The notes under the pieces: model-generated
Database searches by the model: none
What the model was told of the DNA's origin: nothing
Seen by the model: only the letters and a program-made list of their open reading frames with translations
Part shown: piece by piece, positions 52,743 to 61,223 of the stretch
How positions within the stretch are numbered: the stretch's first letter is position 1
How the letters are laid out: every line of letters starts with the position of its first letter
Assembly: GCF_002094305.1 (NCBI RefSeq)
Contig: NZ_LWTX01000011.1
Location: forward strand, 1 to 64,000
DNA: 64,000 nucleotides
Origin: Prescottella equi
GTDB lineage: Bacteria; Actinomycetota; Actinomycetes; Mycobacteriales; Mycobacteriaceae
Reading direction: 5' to 3'
Program-made: the position numbers and the translations under genes

Positions 52743-54500
52743 ATGTTCGCGCTCTGGACGTGGGCGGGCCGCGCCGCCGGCCGGGCCCCCGGCGTACCCG
52801 GCGACCGCGAAACCCTCACGCTCGCGCTCCCGGTAGGGGTGGGGGGCGCGCTCGTGCCCGCAGAGGTGGATGCCAGGCTCGTGGAGGTTGCTTCCCTCGG
52901 TGATCTGACCGTCGAAGCGGCGGGCGAATCGGTGGCGCTCTGGCGGGACGCGGTGCGCGCCGCCGAACTCCCGGCCGACGCGGACGGCACGACACCGCCG
53001 CTGCCCATCGCAGCCCATGCGGTGCCGAACGCCTCCGGCACCGCGATCGTGTCGGCCGGTCACGCCTACCGCGTGTTGCGCGCGGCCGAAGCCGTCGCCG
53101 CGGAGTTGGGTGCGAGCCTGCAGGCACAACTGCGGCCCTATCAGGCCCGGGGCACAGCCTGGCTGCGGGAGACCGTCCGGACGCACGGTGGAGCGGTGCT
53201 CGCCGACGAGATGGGACTCGGCAAGACCGTGCAGGCAATCGGCTTCCTGCTCGGCCGGGCGGAGACCGAACCCCAGCTCGTGGTCTGCCCGACGTCACTG
53301 GTGGGCAACTGGACGCACGAAATCGGGCGGTTCGCGCCGGGACTGCACCCGGCGGTGTGGCGCGGCGGGAACATCCCCGACGATCCGGGAACCGTTGTCG
53401 TCGTGGGCTACCCGACTCTGCGAACACACGCCACCACGCTGGCGGGACAGCGCTGGCGCACGGTGGTCTTCGACGAGGCGCAGGCGCTGAAGAACCCGCG
53501 CACCCAGATCTCCAAGGCCGCGCGGGCGCTGGACAGCGCGGCCAAGGTGGCGCTCACCGGCACGCCGGTGGAGAACCATCTCGACGAGCTGTGGGCGCTG
53601 GTGAACCTGGTGTCCCCGGGCGCGCTCGGGCATCGGGCACAGTTCCGGCGACGGTTCGTCCAGCCGGTCCGGGAGGGTTCGGTGGCAGCGGCGGCCCGCC
53701 TGCGCGACACGATCGAGCCGATCGTGCTGGCACGCAGAAAGGTTCAGGTCGCCGCGTCACTACCTCCCAAGATCCACAACGATCTCCTGTGCGATCTCAC
53801 AGCCGAGCAGGAGGAGATCTACGACGTGTTGCTCGCGGAGGCAGTCGACGACGGTTTCGGCGCCGGTATCGAACGTCACGGCCGCGTTCTCGCGGTGCTG
53901 ACCGCACTGAAGCAGGTCTGCAATCATCCAGGACTGATCACCGGCGAGATGGACTCGCTGGCAGGCCGGTCGGGCAAGCTCGACCTGTGTACCGACATCG
54001 TGGCCACCAACATGGAAACCGGCAGTCCGACACTGATCTTCACCCAGTACCGCCGGACCGGCGAGATGCTGGTGCGTCATCTCGCCGAGCAGTTCGACGT
54101 CGCCGCGCCCTTCCTGCACGGTGGGCTGCGACAGTCCGAGCGTGCCGAGATCGTGTCCCGGTTCCAGTCCGAGGACGGGCCACCGGTACTGGTGCTGAGT
54201 CTGCGCGCGGCGGGCACCGGGCTGACCCTGACCCGTGCCGCGGACGTCGTGCACTTCGACCGCTGGTGGAATCCGGCCGTCGAGGCGCAGGCGTCCGACC
54301 GCGCGCACCGGATCGGTCAGACCCGGACGGTCACCGTCACCACACTCACCTCGACCACCACCGTCGAGGAGCACATCGCCGGCATGCACGGTCGCAAGGC
54401 GGCGCTCACGGACCTCGAAGATGCGGCGGGCATCGCGGCACTCGCCGGCCTGAACGACGACCAGTTGATCGAGATCCTGCGCCGCAAGAGGGAGAAATGA
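52743..54500 (+). CDS. SNF2-family DEAD/DEAH-type helicase (SWI2/SNF2 ATPase)
   Basis: 585 residues from the ATG at 52743. Walker A DEMGLGKT at 155-162, motif II DEAQ at 244-247, motif III LTGTPVENH, and the second RecA lobe with LSLRAAGTGLTLT and the motif VI QASDRAHRIGQ. It is a double-stranded-DNA translocase rather than a strand-separating helicase. At about 150 residues the N-terminal region is much shorter than in HelZ/Rv2101-type proteins. The start is doubtful: a perfectly placed GGAGG (52692-52696) stands seven bases before an in-frame CTG at 52704, whereas the ATG has no ribosome binding site. It is followed, with a 4-base overlap, by a SWIM zinc-finger gene. Confidence 0.9.
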   Translation: MFALWTWAGRAAGRAPGVPGDRETLTLALPVGVGGALVPAEVDARLVEVASLGDLTVEAAGESVALWRDAVRAAELPADADGTTPPLPIAAHAVPNASGTAIVSAGHAYRVLRAAEAVAAELGASLQAQLRPYQARGTAWLRETVRTHGGAVLADEMGLGKTVQAIGFLLGRAETEPQLVVCPTSLVGNWTHEIGRFAPGLHPAVWRGGNIPDDPGTVVVVGYPTLRTHATTLAGQRWRTVVFDEAQALKNPRTQISKAARALDSAAKVALTGTPVENHLDELWALVNLVSPGALGHRAQFRRRFVQPVREGSVAAAARLRDTIEPIVLARRKVQVAASLPPKIHNDLLCDLTAEQEEIYDVLLAEAVDDGFGAGIERHGRVLAVLTALKQVCNHPGLITGEMDSLAGRSGKLDLCTDIVATNMETGSPTLIFTQYRRTGEMLVRHLAEQFDVAAPFLHGGLRQSERAEIVSRFQSEDGPPVLVLSLRAAGTGLTLTRAADVVHFDRWWNPAVEAQASDRAHRIGQTRTVTVTTLTSTTTVEEHIAGMHGRKAALTDLEDAAGIAALAGLNDDQLIEILRRKREK

Positions 54501-55066
54501 TGGCGGACAACGAGTTCGGTTACACCCTCTGGGGACGGGACTGGGTGCGGCTGGCCCAACCGCTGCGCCAGAGCGAGTCAGTGCGCCTGCAGCTGCCGCG
54601 CGCCCGCAGCCTCGCTCGCAACAACCTCGTGCAGGCCACGGTGGAGGGTCGGGTCGTGCACGCTTCCATCCATCGCGGCGGCGCGGCGTCGGTGACACGA
54701 CTCGAGGTGGCTCCGCTCGGCAGGGCGTCGATCACTGCGGTGTCGGAGATCGCGCCGGACACCGCGATGCTCACCGACGACACGTATCGCGCGATCGTCT
54801 CGGCAGGCATCACCCTCGCGCCGGTTCTCGTCGACACCGACTGCTCGTGTTCGGCGCGCACGGCGACCTGCCTGCACGTGCTCGCGGTCCTCTACGAGAT
54901 CGCCCGCCGAGTGGACGAGAATCCGCGACTCGCTCTGGATCTGCAGGGTTACGCGACCGCGGCAGCGAGCGATTCGGAGAGCGCCGGGCCTCCCGCGCGC
55001 TGGACTCCCGTCGCTTCGCTGGATCCGGCCACGTTCTTCGGAGCCTCCTCGTCTGCCTCGCGCTGA
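54497..55066 (+). CDS. SWIM zinc-finger protein
   Basis: 189 residues (or 188; two consecutive ATG codons) overlapping the SNF2 stop. The SWIM motif is CSCSARTATCLHVLAV near residues 116-131 (CxC...CxH). The first half is a beta-rich domain (LVQATVEGRVVHASIHRG, TRLEVAPLG) that usually precedes SWIM in these proteins. SWIM domains bind DNA or protein and accompany SNF2 ATPases in bacteria, either fused or, as here, as a neighbour. The pair probably forms one complex that remodels or repairs DNA; no specific role is known. Confidence 0.85.
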   Translation: MMADNEFGYTLWGRDWVRLAQPLRQSESVRLQLPRARSLARNNLVQATVEGRVVHASIHRGGAASVTRLEVAPLGRASITAVSEIAPDTAMLTDDTYRAIVSAGITLAPVLVDTDCSCSARTATCLHVLAVLYEIARRVDENPRLALDLQGYATAAASDSESAGPPARWTPVASLDPATFFGASSSASR

Positions 55067-55100
55067 GCGGGAGGACACCGCGAGTACGGCGCGCTGACCG

Positions 55101-55886
55101 TCAGCCGCGCAGGTACTCCAACTGCACGCGCACCGACTGCTCGGCCGCCGGCCACAACGTCTCGTCCACGTCGGTGTAGACGTGCTCGACCACCGCGCGG
55201 ACGTCGGCATCGGCGCCGAGCGCGTCGAGGGCACCGCGGACCTGGGCGAGACGTTCCTCCCGGTGGGCGAGGTAGTACTTCGCGACCGCTTCGAGGTCGG
55301 GCAGTTCCGGGCCGTGCCCGGGCAGGACGGTGCGCCCCGGTCCGAGGTCGATGAGCGTCTGCATCGACGCCAGGTAGTCGCGCAGGTTGCCGTCCGATGC
55401 GTCGAGAACCGTGGTGCCGCGGCCGAGGATGGTGTCGGCGGTGAGCACCGATCCCTCCCCCTCGATCACGAACGACACCGAGTCGGCGGTGTGCCCCGGT
55501 GTACGCAGCACCCGCAGGGTGAGCCCGGCGGCCTCGATCAGTTCGTCGTGGTCGAGACCGCCGCCACCGCCGCGCCGGAACTCCTCGTGCACGGCACGCA
55601 CCGGCGCACCGGTCAGTTCGAAGAACCGGTCGATGCCACCGGTGTGGTCGTGGTGACGATGCGAGATCAGCGTCAGCACAACGGTCCCGACGCCGGCGAC
55701 CCGCGCCAGGTGGTCGGGGTCGTCGTCACCGGGGTCGACCACGATGCACTCGTCGCCTCCCGGGGCCCGCAGGATCCAGGTGTTGGTGCCGTCGAGCGAG
55801 TACATGCTCGGATTCTGCTCGAGCATGACGGCGGCGACGGGCGTGACCTGGCGCAGTTGGGCGTACGCGGGGTGCTGGAGCGTCAT
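55101..55886 (-). CDS. Metallo-beta-lactamase-fold hydrolase, Rv3677c-type
   Basis: 261 residues from the ATG at 55886 (AAAGG seven bases upstream). The metal motif HxHxDH is His76, His78, Asp80 and His81 (SHRHHDHTGG); the further ligands are in TPGHTADS and LPGHG. The protein resembles the LACTB2/glyoxalase-II-like branch, which includes endoribonucleases and thioesterases. In M. tuberculosis the equivalent gene is next to crp; here 11 kb separates them. Confidence 0.88.
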   Translation of the reverse strand: MTLQHPAYAQLRQVTPVAAVMLEQNPSMYSLDGTNTWILRAPGGDECIVVDPGDDDPDHLARVAGVGTVVLTLISHRHHDHTGGIDRFFELTGAPVRAVHEEFRRGGGGGLDHDELIEAAGLTLRVLRTPGHTADSVSFVIEGEGSVLTADTILGRGTTVLDASDGNLRDYLASMQTLIDLGPGRTVLPGHGPELPDLEAVAKYYLAHREERLAQVRGALDALGADADVRAVVEHVYTDVDETLWPAAEQSVRVQLEYLRG

Positions 55887-56012
55887 GGGCGCGCCTTTCG
55901 TGACGGACCGACAGCGGACCCGGAGAATCCGGGCACTCGAAACCGACATCACTGTACGACTCCGGACCGCTGCCGGTCGCGCCACCCGACACCTGGTGCG
56001 GCGCAGGTGCAC

Positions 56013-56777
56013 TCACATATGGGTGCCGCCGTCGATCCGGATCTCGGTGCCGGTGACGAACTTGCCGTCGTCGGAGGCCAGCATCGCGATCACGCCGGCC
56101 ACGTCCTCCGGCGGCGCGAAGCCCTCGCCGATCCACGGGTACAGCTTGCCGATCAGGCTCGGATCGACACCCTCGGGGAAGCCCGGGTCGCTCGTCATGC
56201 CGGACGCGATGCTGCCGGGCTCGACGGCGACGGCGCGCAGACCCTGCTTGGCGTACTCGAGCGCGATCGCGTGCGTGAAGGAGCGGATACCGCCCTTGGT
56301 GGCGGCGTACGCGGCCATGTACGGGTGCGCGAAGTGCGCGGACGTGGAGCTGAAGTTCACCACGACGCCCTTGCCCGACTCGAGCAGCGCGGGCAGCGCC
56401 TCGCGGGTGACCAGGAAGGTGCCGGTGAGGTTGACCCCGACGACCTTGTTCCAGAAGTCGAGGGTGGTCTCGTGCGTGTGCGACGAACGCAGGATGCCGG
56501 CGGCGTTGATCAGGACGTCGAGTCCGCCCAGCGTCTCGACGGCACCGCCGATGTTCTCCCGCACCGAGTCCTCGTTCGAGATGTCCACGACGGTGGTGGT
56601 CAACCGGTCGGCGGTGCCGGCTGCGGCGGCGCGCTCACGCGTCACCTCGAGCCCGGTCTCCGACACGTCGGCGCCGACGACGGTGCCACCTTCCTCGAGG
56701 ATGCGGGCGACGGTGGCCTGACCGATGCCGGACCCGGCGCCGGTGACGAGTACGCGGCGGCCTTCGAATCGCTTCAT
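56013..56777 (-). CDS. Short-chain dehydrogenase/reductase (SDR)
   Basis: 254 residues from the ATG at 56777 (AGGAG three to four bases upstream). TGAGSGIGQ at 12-20, NAAG, the catalytic Ser in NFSSTSAHF and YAATK. An Asp at the end of strand 2 (VGADVSE) indicates NAD(H). The TetR gene is divergent from it across 130 bases and probably represses it. It sits between two members of the conserved block and is not part of that block as I recall it. Substrate unknown. Confidence 0.87.
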   Translation of the reverse strand: MKRFEGRRVLVTGAGSGIGQATVARILEEGGTVVGADVSETGLEVTRERAAAAGTADRLTTTVVDISNEDSVRENIGGAVETLGGLDVLINAAGILRSSHTHETTLDFWNKVVGVNLTGTFLVTREALPALLESGKGVVVNFSSTSAHFAHPYMAAYAATKGGIRSFTHAIALEYAKQGLRAVAVEPGSIASGMTSDPGFPEGVDPSLIGKLYPWIGEGFAPPEDVAGVIAMLASDDGKFVTGTEIRIDGGTHM

Positions 56778-56907
56778 TTTCTCTCCTGTTCGCTTACAGT
56801 GTGTGGTGCAGCCCACTGGCACATTAGGCCTTCATGGCACGTCGTGTCACGCAATTGTCCCGAACAGAACCGGTAGTCTGCGATTCGATACGAGCGGAGG
56901 ACCCGAT

Positions 56908-57558
56908 ATGCCCGGCCTGCAGCCCGTGACGTCGTTGACCGAGCGACGCAAGGCGGCGACACAACTCGAGATCTCGCGCCGTGCGGGCGAACTGTTCTCC
57001 ACACGAGGCGCATCGGCGGTGACCGCGGAAGAGATCGCGGCCGCGGCCGGTATCGGACTGCGCACGTTCTACCGCTACTTCCGCACCAAGGAAGAGGCCG
57101 TCGCACCCCTGCTCGCGGGCGGCGTGACCGGCTGGATCGCCTACCTCACCGAGGACTCGGACCCTGCTGCCGGGTCGTCGGTGCGCGACGCGATCGAGAG
57201 CGCGACCCGACGCGCCCTCACCCCGGCCGACGACGTGGCCGAGGAGATGCTGCACTGGACCCGCGGGCTCCTGCGGACCGTGCACGACGAACCGGGACTG
57301 CACGCGGTGTGGCTTCGGGTGCAACACGATTCGGAGGAGGGGTTGGTCGGCGCCCTCGCGACGCGAATGGACCCGGACGCGGACCCCATGGTCGTCCGAC
57401 TCACCGCCGCGGCCGTGAACGCCGCGATGCGCATCGCGGTCGAGACGTGGGCGGCAACCGACGCACCCACCACCGGACCGGGCGGTCCCGCGGATCTCGC
57501 CGAGCGGTGCATGCGCACACTGCTGGACCATCCGGCACTGGCCGTCGAAAACAACTGA
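56908..57558 (+). CDS. TetR-family transcriptional regulator
   Basis: 216 residues from the ATG at 56908, with GGAGG seven bases upstream; longer in-frame starts run into the divergent SDR promoter region. The helix-turn-helix ends in GIGLRTFYRYFRTKEEA. The C-terminal region matches the MftR-like group with an arginine- and tryptophan-containing helix (MLHWTRGLLRTVHDEPGLHAVW). Probably controls itself and the SDR gene. The stop codon lies in a strong hairpin. Confidence 0.87.
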   Translation: MPGLQPVTSLTERRKAATQLEISRRAGELFSTRGASAVTAEEIAAAAGIGLRTFYRYFRTKEEAVAPLLAGGVTGWIAYLTEDSDPAAGSSVRDAIESATRRALTPADDVAEEMLHWTRGLLRTVHDEPGLHAVWLRVQHDSEEGLVGALATRMDPDADPMVVRLTAAAVNAAMRIAVETWAATDAPTTGPGGPADLAERCMRTLLDHPALAVENN

Positions 57559-57590
57559 GCCGCATCCCCTTTCCGGGGATGCGGCTCAGT
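57554..57590. terminator. Bidirectional terminator between TetR and RidA genes
   Basis: A perfect 16-bp stem (ACTGAGCCGCATCCCC with GGGGATGCGGCTCAGT) and loop TTTCC; the left arm includes the TetR stop codon. It serves both convergent genes. Confidence 0.9.
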
Positions 57591-57605
57591 CGGCGTCGGG
57601 CGCGC

Positions 57606-58076
57606 TCAGCGCACCTCGGCGATGATCTCCACCTCGACGGGCGAGCCGAGCGGCAGTTCCGCCACACCGACGGCCGAGCGGGCGTGGATGCCGGCGTCGC
57701 CGAAGACCTCACCGAGGAATTCCGAGGCACCGTTGATCACCGCGGGCTGGCCGGTGAACCCCTCGGCCGAGGCGACGAAGCCGACGACCTTGACGATCCG
57801 CACGATCGAGTCGAGTCCCACGAGCGCGTCGATCGCAGCGAGCGCGTTGAGCGCACACGTACGCGCGGCGTCCTTGGCATCGGCGTCGGACACGCCCCCG
57901 CCGAGCTTGCCGGTGAGCGGCAGCTTGCCGTCCACGAACGGCAGTTGGCCGGAGGTGTAGACGTGATCTCCGGAACGGACCGCAGGCACGTAGGCCGCGA
58001 CCGGGGCCGCGACGGGCGGCAGTTCGATGCCCAGCTCGGCCAGTCGCGCGGTCCAGGACTGTGCAGTGTCGGTCAC
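57606..58076 (-). CDS. RidA/YjgF-family protein, Rv3678c-type
   Basis: 156 residues from the GTG at 58076, five bases after the DUF4177 stop. The family pattern is visible (DHVYTSGQLPFVDGKL, CALNALAAIDALVG, GVAELPLGSPVEVEIIAEV). Members of this subgroup hydrolyse reactive imines or enamines or bind small ligands. By gene order it matches Rv3678c. It differs clearly from the aminomuconate deaminase elsewhere in the window. Confidence 0.87.
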   Translation of the reverse strand: MTDTAQSWTARLAELGIELPPVAAPVAAYVPAVRSGDHVYTSGQLPFVDGKLPLTGKLGGGVSDADAKDAARTCALNALAAIDALVGLDSIVRIVKVVGFVASAEGFTGQPAVINGASEFLGEVFGDAGIHARSAVGVAELPLGSPVEVEIIAEVR

Positions 58077-58081
58077 CCGGG

Positions 58082-58246
58082 TCAGCCCTTCGGACGCTTG
58101 AGGTACGCGACGTGCTGCTCGCCCGTCGGGCCGGGCAGGACGGTGACCAGCTCCCAGCCGTCTCCACCCCACTGATCGAGGATCGCCTTCGTCGCGTGCG
58201 TCAGCAGCGGCACGGTCGCATACTCCCAGGTAGTCAATTCGCTCAT
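58082..58246 (-). CDS. DUF4177-like small protein
   Basis: 54 residues: it opens MSELTTWEYATVPLL and continues through DGWELVTVLPGP to a basic end, YLKRPKG. The WEY...GWELV pattern is typical of DUF4177. It corresponds to the small gene that lies between the RidA and ArsA-like genes in mycobacteria. The ATG at 58246 has no ribosome binding site but TAGGCT seven bases upstream, so it is probably made from a leaderless transcript that continues into the RidA gene. Function unknown. Confidence 0.82.
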   Translation of the reverse strand: MSELTTWEYATVPLLTHATKAILDQWGGDGWELVTVLPGPTGEQHVAYLKRPKG

Positions 58247-58253
58247 GACGCTG

Positions 58254-58259
58254 AGCCTA
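58254..58259 (-). promoter_or_regulatory. Candidate leaderless -10 box of the DUF4177-RidA operon
   Basis: Minus strand TAGGCT followed by seven bases (CAGCGTC) and the ATG. The identical hexamer with identical spacing serves the divergent ATPase operon. Confidence 0.6.
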
Positions 58260-58288
58260 TCCCCCGCACATTCCTGCCCTCCGACTTA

Positions 58289-58294
58289 TAGGCT
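58289..58294 (+). promoter_or_regulatory. Candidate leaderless -10 box of the ArsA-like ATPase operon
   Basis: TAGGCT followed by seven bases (CGTCCCC) and the GTG at 58302. No recognisable -35 box or ribosome binding site. Confidence 0.6.
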
Positions 58295-58301
58295 CGTCCC
58301 C

Positions 58302-59342
58302 GTGGCAGCACCGACAGACACAGCCGCGCAGGAGCGGCCCGACGCCGAGGGGCAGGCCTGGCCGCCCGTCGCCGACGCGGCGCGCCTGCATTTCGTCTCC
58401 GGTAAGGGCGGGACCGGGAAGTCCACCGTGGCCGCGGCACTGGCGCTCGCGCTGGCCGCCGGGGGCCGACGCGTCCTCCTGGTCGAGGTCGAGGGTCGGC
58501 AGGGCATCGCGCAGCTGTTCGACGTGCCCCCGCTGCCGCCGCAGGAGACGAAGATCGCGACCGCCGAGGGCGGCGGCGAGGTGTTCGCGCTCGCGGTGGA
58601 TCTCGAGACCGCGTTCCTCGAATACCTCGACATGTTCTACAACCTGGGCTTCGCGGGCCGCGCGATGAAGAAGATCGGCGCCGTCGAGTTCGCCACGACG
58701 CTCGCGCCGGGCCTGCGCGACGTGCTGCTCACCGGCAAGATCAAGGAGTGCGTGGTTCGCACCGACAAGGCCGGCCGCCCGGTCTACGACGCCGTCGTCG
58801 TCGATGCGCCCCCCACCGGCCGGATCGGCAAGTTCCTCGACGTCACCCGCGCGATGTCGGAGCTGGCGAAGGGCGGGCCGATCCACTCGCAGAGCCAGGG
58901 TGTGGTGCGGCTGTTGCACTCGGAGCAGACCGTCGTGCACCTAGTGACGCTGCTCGAGGCGCTGCCCGTGCAGGAAACCGCGGATGCGGTGACCGAATTG
59001 CGCGCCGCCGACCTCCATCTCGGGACGGTAATCGTCAACCGCAACGACAGCCGGTTCCTGCCGCGGGAGGCACAGGCCGACGCCGCCAAGGGACGGATCG
59101 ACGCCGACGCGGTCCGATCCGGGCTCGCGACCGCCGGGATCGAGCTGTCCGACGACGACTTCGCGGGCCTGTTGACCGAGACCATCGAGCACGCGGCCAC
59201 CCTGGCCGCGCAGGACGAGAGCGCAGATCGACTCGACGAAGTGAAGGTGGCCCGCATGCATCTGCCGGCACTGGTGGACGGCGTCGACCTCGGGGGGCTC
59301 TACGAGCTGGCCGAGCGGCTGACCGAGCAGGGCGTGCGATGA
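58302..59342 (+). CDS. ArsA/GET3-like ATPase, first subunit (Rv3679-type, BagA-like)
   Basis: 346 residues from the GTG at 58302; an upstream in-frame GTG-like start at 58245 would run across the promoter. The deviant Walker [10 protein letters not shown] is at about 34-42, switch [15 protein letters not shown] near 190, and an adenine-binding N-R-N motif in [10 protein letters not shown]. Unlike true ArsA there are no paired arsenite-binding cysteines. In mycobacteria this and the next protein form a heteromeric ATPase complex of GET3-like fold. The gene overlaps the second ATPase by four bases. Confidence 0.88.
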   Translation: MAAPTDTAAQERPDAEGQAWPPVADAARLHFVSGKGGTGKSTVAAALALALAAGGRRVLLVEVEGRQGIAQLFDVPPLPPQETKIATAEGGGEVFALAVDLETAFLEYLDMFYNLGFAGRAMKKIGAVEFATTLAPGLRDVLLTGKIKECVVRTDKAGRPVYDAVVVDAPPTGRIGKFLDVTRAMSELAKGGPIHSQSQGVVRLLHSEQTVVHLVTLLEALPVQETADAVTELRAADLHLGTVIVNRNDSRFLPREAQADAAKGRIDADAVRSGLATAGIELSDDDFAGLLTETIEHAATLAAQDESADRLDEVKVARMHLPALVDGVDLGGLYELAERLTEQGVR

Positions 59343-60478
59343 ACCCGCCGCGGAAGGCACCGGCCCTCGATCTGTCCACGGTCCTGACGGATCCGAAGAC
59401 CCGGATCGTCGTGTGCTGCGGCGCGGGCGGTGTGGGCAAGACGACCACCGCCGCGTCGATGGCTCTGCGCGCCGCCGAGCAAGGTCGACGCGTCGCGGTG
59501 CTGACGATCGATCCGGCTCGCCGGCTCGCTCAGGCACTCGGGGTCCAGGACCTCGACAACGAGCCTCAGCTGGTGCAGCTCGCCCCCGGCTCCACCGGGG
59601 AACTGCACGCGATGATGCTGAACATGCGGCGCACGTTCGACGAGATGGTGCTCGAGCACTCGTCACCCGAGAAGGCGCAGCAGATCCTGGCCAACCCCTT
59701 CTACCAGACGGTCGCCACCTCGTTCTCCGGCACGCAGGAGTACATGGCGATGGAGAAGCTCGGTCAGCTCGCCGCCGACGCCCGGTGGGACCTGGTGATC
59801 GTGGACACACCGCCGTCGCGCAACGCGCTCGACTTCCTCGACGCGCCGCAACGGCTCGGGGCATTTCTCGACGGGCGGATGATTCGTTTGCTGACCGCAC
59901 CGGGTCGCGGCATCGGCCGGCTCGTGACGGGCGCGATGGGACTGGCCCTCAAGGGTGTGTCGACGGTGGTGGGCAGCCAGATGCTGTCCGACGCGTCCGC
60001 GTTCGTGCAGTCGCTCGACTCGATGTTCGGGGGCTTCCGGGAGCGGGCGGGCCGCACGTACGAGTTGCTGCGTCAGGAGGGCACGCAGTTCGTGGTGATC
60101 GCGGCCGCCGAGCCGGACGCGCTGCGCGAGGCGGCCTTCTTCGTCGACCGGCTCACCGGCGACAGCATGCCGCTGGCGGGGCTGGTGCTGAACCGGACGC
60201 ATCCCACCCTGTGCTCGTTGCCCGCCGATCACGCGCTCACCGGCGCCGACCTGCTGGACGAGAAGGCGCCCGACGATCCGACGGCGCAGCTGACGTCCGC
60301 GATCCTGCGGGTGCACGCGGACCGTGCGGTGACCGCGAAGCGGGAGGTGCGGCTGCTCGGACGGTTCACCGCGTCGCATCCGCAGGTCCCCATCATCGGA
60401 GTGCCGTCCCTGCCGTTCGAGGTGTCCGATCTCGACGCGCTGCGGGCGGTTGGCGACCAGCTGACCCGACAGGGCTGA
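59339..60478 (+). CDS. ArsA/GET3-like ATPase, second subunit (Rv3680-type, BagB-like)
   Basis: 379 residues. Deviant Walker [10 protein letters not shown] at 28-36, Walker B/switch [16 protein letters not shown], and the nucleotide-binding NRTHPT segment. A hydrophobic stretch with [18 protein letters not shown] in the middle of the protein may correspond to the client- or membrane-binding subdomain of GET3-like ATPases. No conserved metal-binding cysteine pair is seen, so anion pumping is unlikely. The transcript ends at a strong hairpin. Confidence 0.88.
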   Translation: MNPPRKAPALDLSTVLTDPKTRIVVCCGAGGVGKTTTAASMALRAAEQGRRVAVLTIDPARRLAQALGVQDLDNEPQLVQLAPGSTGELHAMMLNMRRTFDEMVLEHSSPEKAQQILANPFYQTVATSFSGTQEYMAMEKLGQLAADARWDLVIVDTPPSRNALDFLDAPQRLGAFLDGRMIRLLTAPGRGIGRLVTGAMGLALKGVSTVVGSQMLSDASAFVQSLDSMFGGFRERAGRTYELLRQEGTQFVVIAAAEPDALREAAFFVDRLTGDSMPLAGLVLNRTHPTLCSLPADHALTGADLLDEKAPDDPTAQLTSAILRVHADRAVTAKREVRLLGRFTASHPQVPIIGVPSLPFEVSDLDALRAVGDQLTRQG

Positions 60479-60503
60479 AGCCACCGGGGCTGAACCATGC
60501 ACG

Positions 60504-60532
60504 AGGGCGCACGGCCGACGGCCGTGCGCCCT
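60504..60532. terminator. Terminator between the ATPase operon and whiB4
   Basis: A perfect 13-bp stem, AGGGCGCACGGCC with GGCCGTGCGCCCT, and a 3-base loop, located between convergent genes. Confidence 0.85.
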
Positions 60533-60591
60533 TCGGATGTTCGTGTGCGATCGGTCCTACTCCCCGACGAGGGCCGACCCAAATTTCGCGG

Positions 60592-60915
60592 TCAGACCGC
60601 GGACTGGTGGTGGCGCTGGGCTTCGAAGAACTCCGCCCAGGACTCCACCTCGGGATGCTGCTTGAGCAGGGCCCGACGCTGACGTTCGGTCATGCCTCCC
60701 CAGACGCCGAACTCGACGCGGTTGTCCAACGCGTCGGCGCCGCACTGCATGAGTACGGGGCAGTGACGGCAGATGGTGGCGGCCTTGCGCTGCGCGGCGC
60801 CACGTACGAACGGCTGGTCCGGGTCCACCTCTCGGCAGCGTGCCTGTGCGACCCATTGAATGCGCGCTTCTGCCTGCTCGTAGTCGAGCCGCGTCGCGGG
60901 ACTGGTCATGTGCAT
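60592..60915 (-). CDS. whiB4: WhiB-family iron-sulfur regulator, WhiB4-type
   Basis: 107 residues from the ATG at 60915 (AAGGGG seven bases upstream; a second ATG two codons later is possible). Cluster-binding cysteines 27, 49, 52 and 58 have the WhiB spacing C...C-x2-C-x5-C. The GVWGG turn at 70-74 and a basic C-terminal helix follow. The order ATPase pair - whiB - ponA2, with whiB on the opposite strand, is that of Rv3679-Rv3682, so this is the WhiB4 equivalent, an O2/redox-responsive regulator. A Crp-type site overlaps its predicted promoter. Confidence 0.92.
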   Translation of the reverse strand: MHMTSPATRLDYEQAEARIQWVAQARCREVDPDQPFVRGAAQRKAATICRHCPVLMQCGADALDNRVEFGVWGGMTERQRRALLKQHPEVESWAEFFEAQRHHQSAV

Positions 60916-61015
60916 TCGGTTCCCCTTCGTCCGAACGCCGTTCCCCACGGCGCTCGAAATCCTCGAGCGACCCTCGCAAATAGCACGAGAGGTACACACC
61001 ACATTCCTAATCCAG

Positions 61016-61031
61016 TGTTAGCTGTATCACA
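61016..61031. promoter_or_regulatory. Candidate Crp/GlxR binding site
   Basis: TGTTAGCTGTATCACA matches TGTGA-N6-TCACA at nine of ten fixed positions (one mismatch in the left half). It is about 100 bases upstream of whiB4, overlapping its presumed -10 region. Confidence 0.55.
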
Positions 61032-61210
61032 CTGACCTGAGTCAATCTAGGTAAAGGAAGCGCGAAGCGCAAGATCAGCTCTCCACTTTCTGGTACGGGC
61101 GTGCATACTTCGCGGCAAATGCCCGGGTCGGGGAGGAAGTTCATCACCGGTTCACCGACTACCGACCGGCCCGTTCGAGTCGTCCACCAGGGCACACGGT
61201 CCGTTCGACG

Positions 61211-61216
61211 TAGTCT
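61211..61216 (+). promoter_or_regulatory. Candidate leaderless -10 box of ponA2
   Basis: TAGTCT followed by seven bases (GTACAGC) and the GTG at 61224; no ribosome binding site lies in between. Confidence 0.55.
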
Positions 61217-61223
61217 GTACAGC

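Larger units (their letters stand above)
60916..61223. other. Divergent intergenic region between whiB4 and ponA2
   Basis: 308 bases without a gene. It contains, on the minus strand, TTGACT (61045-61040) as -35 of whiB4 with TAACAC (61020-61015) as a poorly spaced -10 (19 bases), the Crp-like site at 61016-61031, and on the plus strand the leaderless -10 of ponA2 at 61211-61216. Confidence 0.55.

Noticed and set aside
58302-60478. Arsenite-pumping ArsA ATPases
   Set aside because: The paired metal-binding cysteines of ArsA are absent and no arsB, arsR or arsC gene is near; gene order points to the mycobacterial Rv3679/Rv3680 pair.
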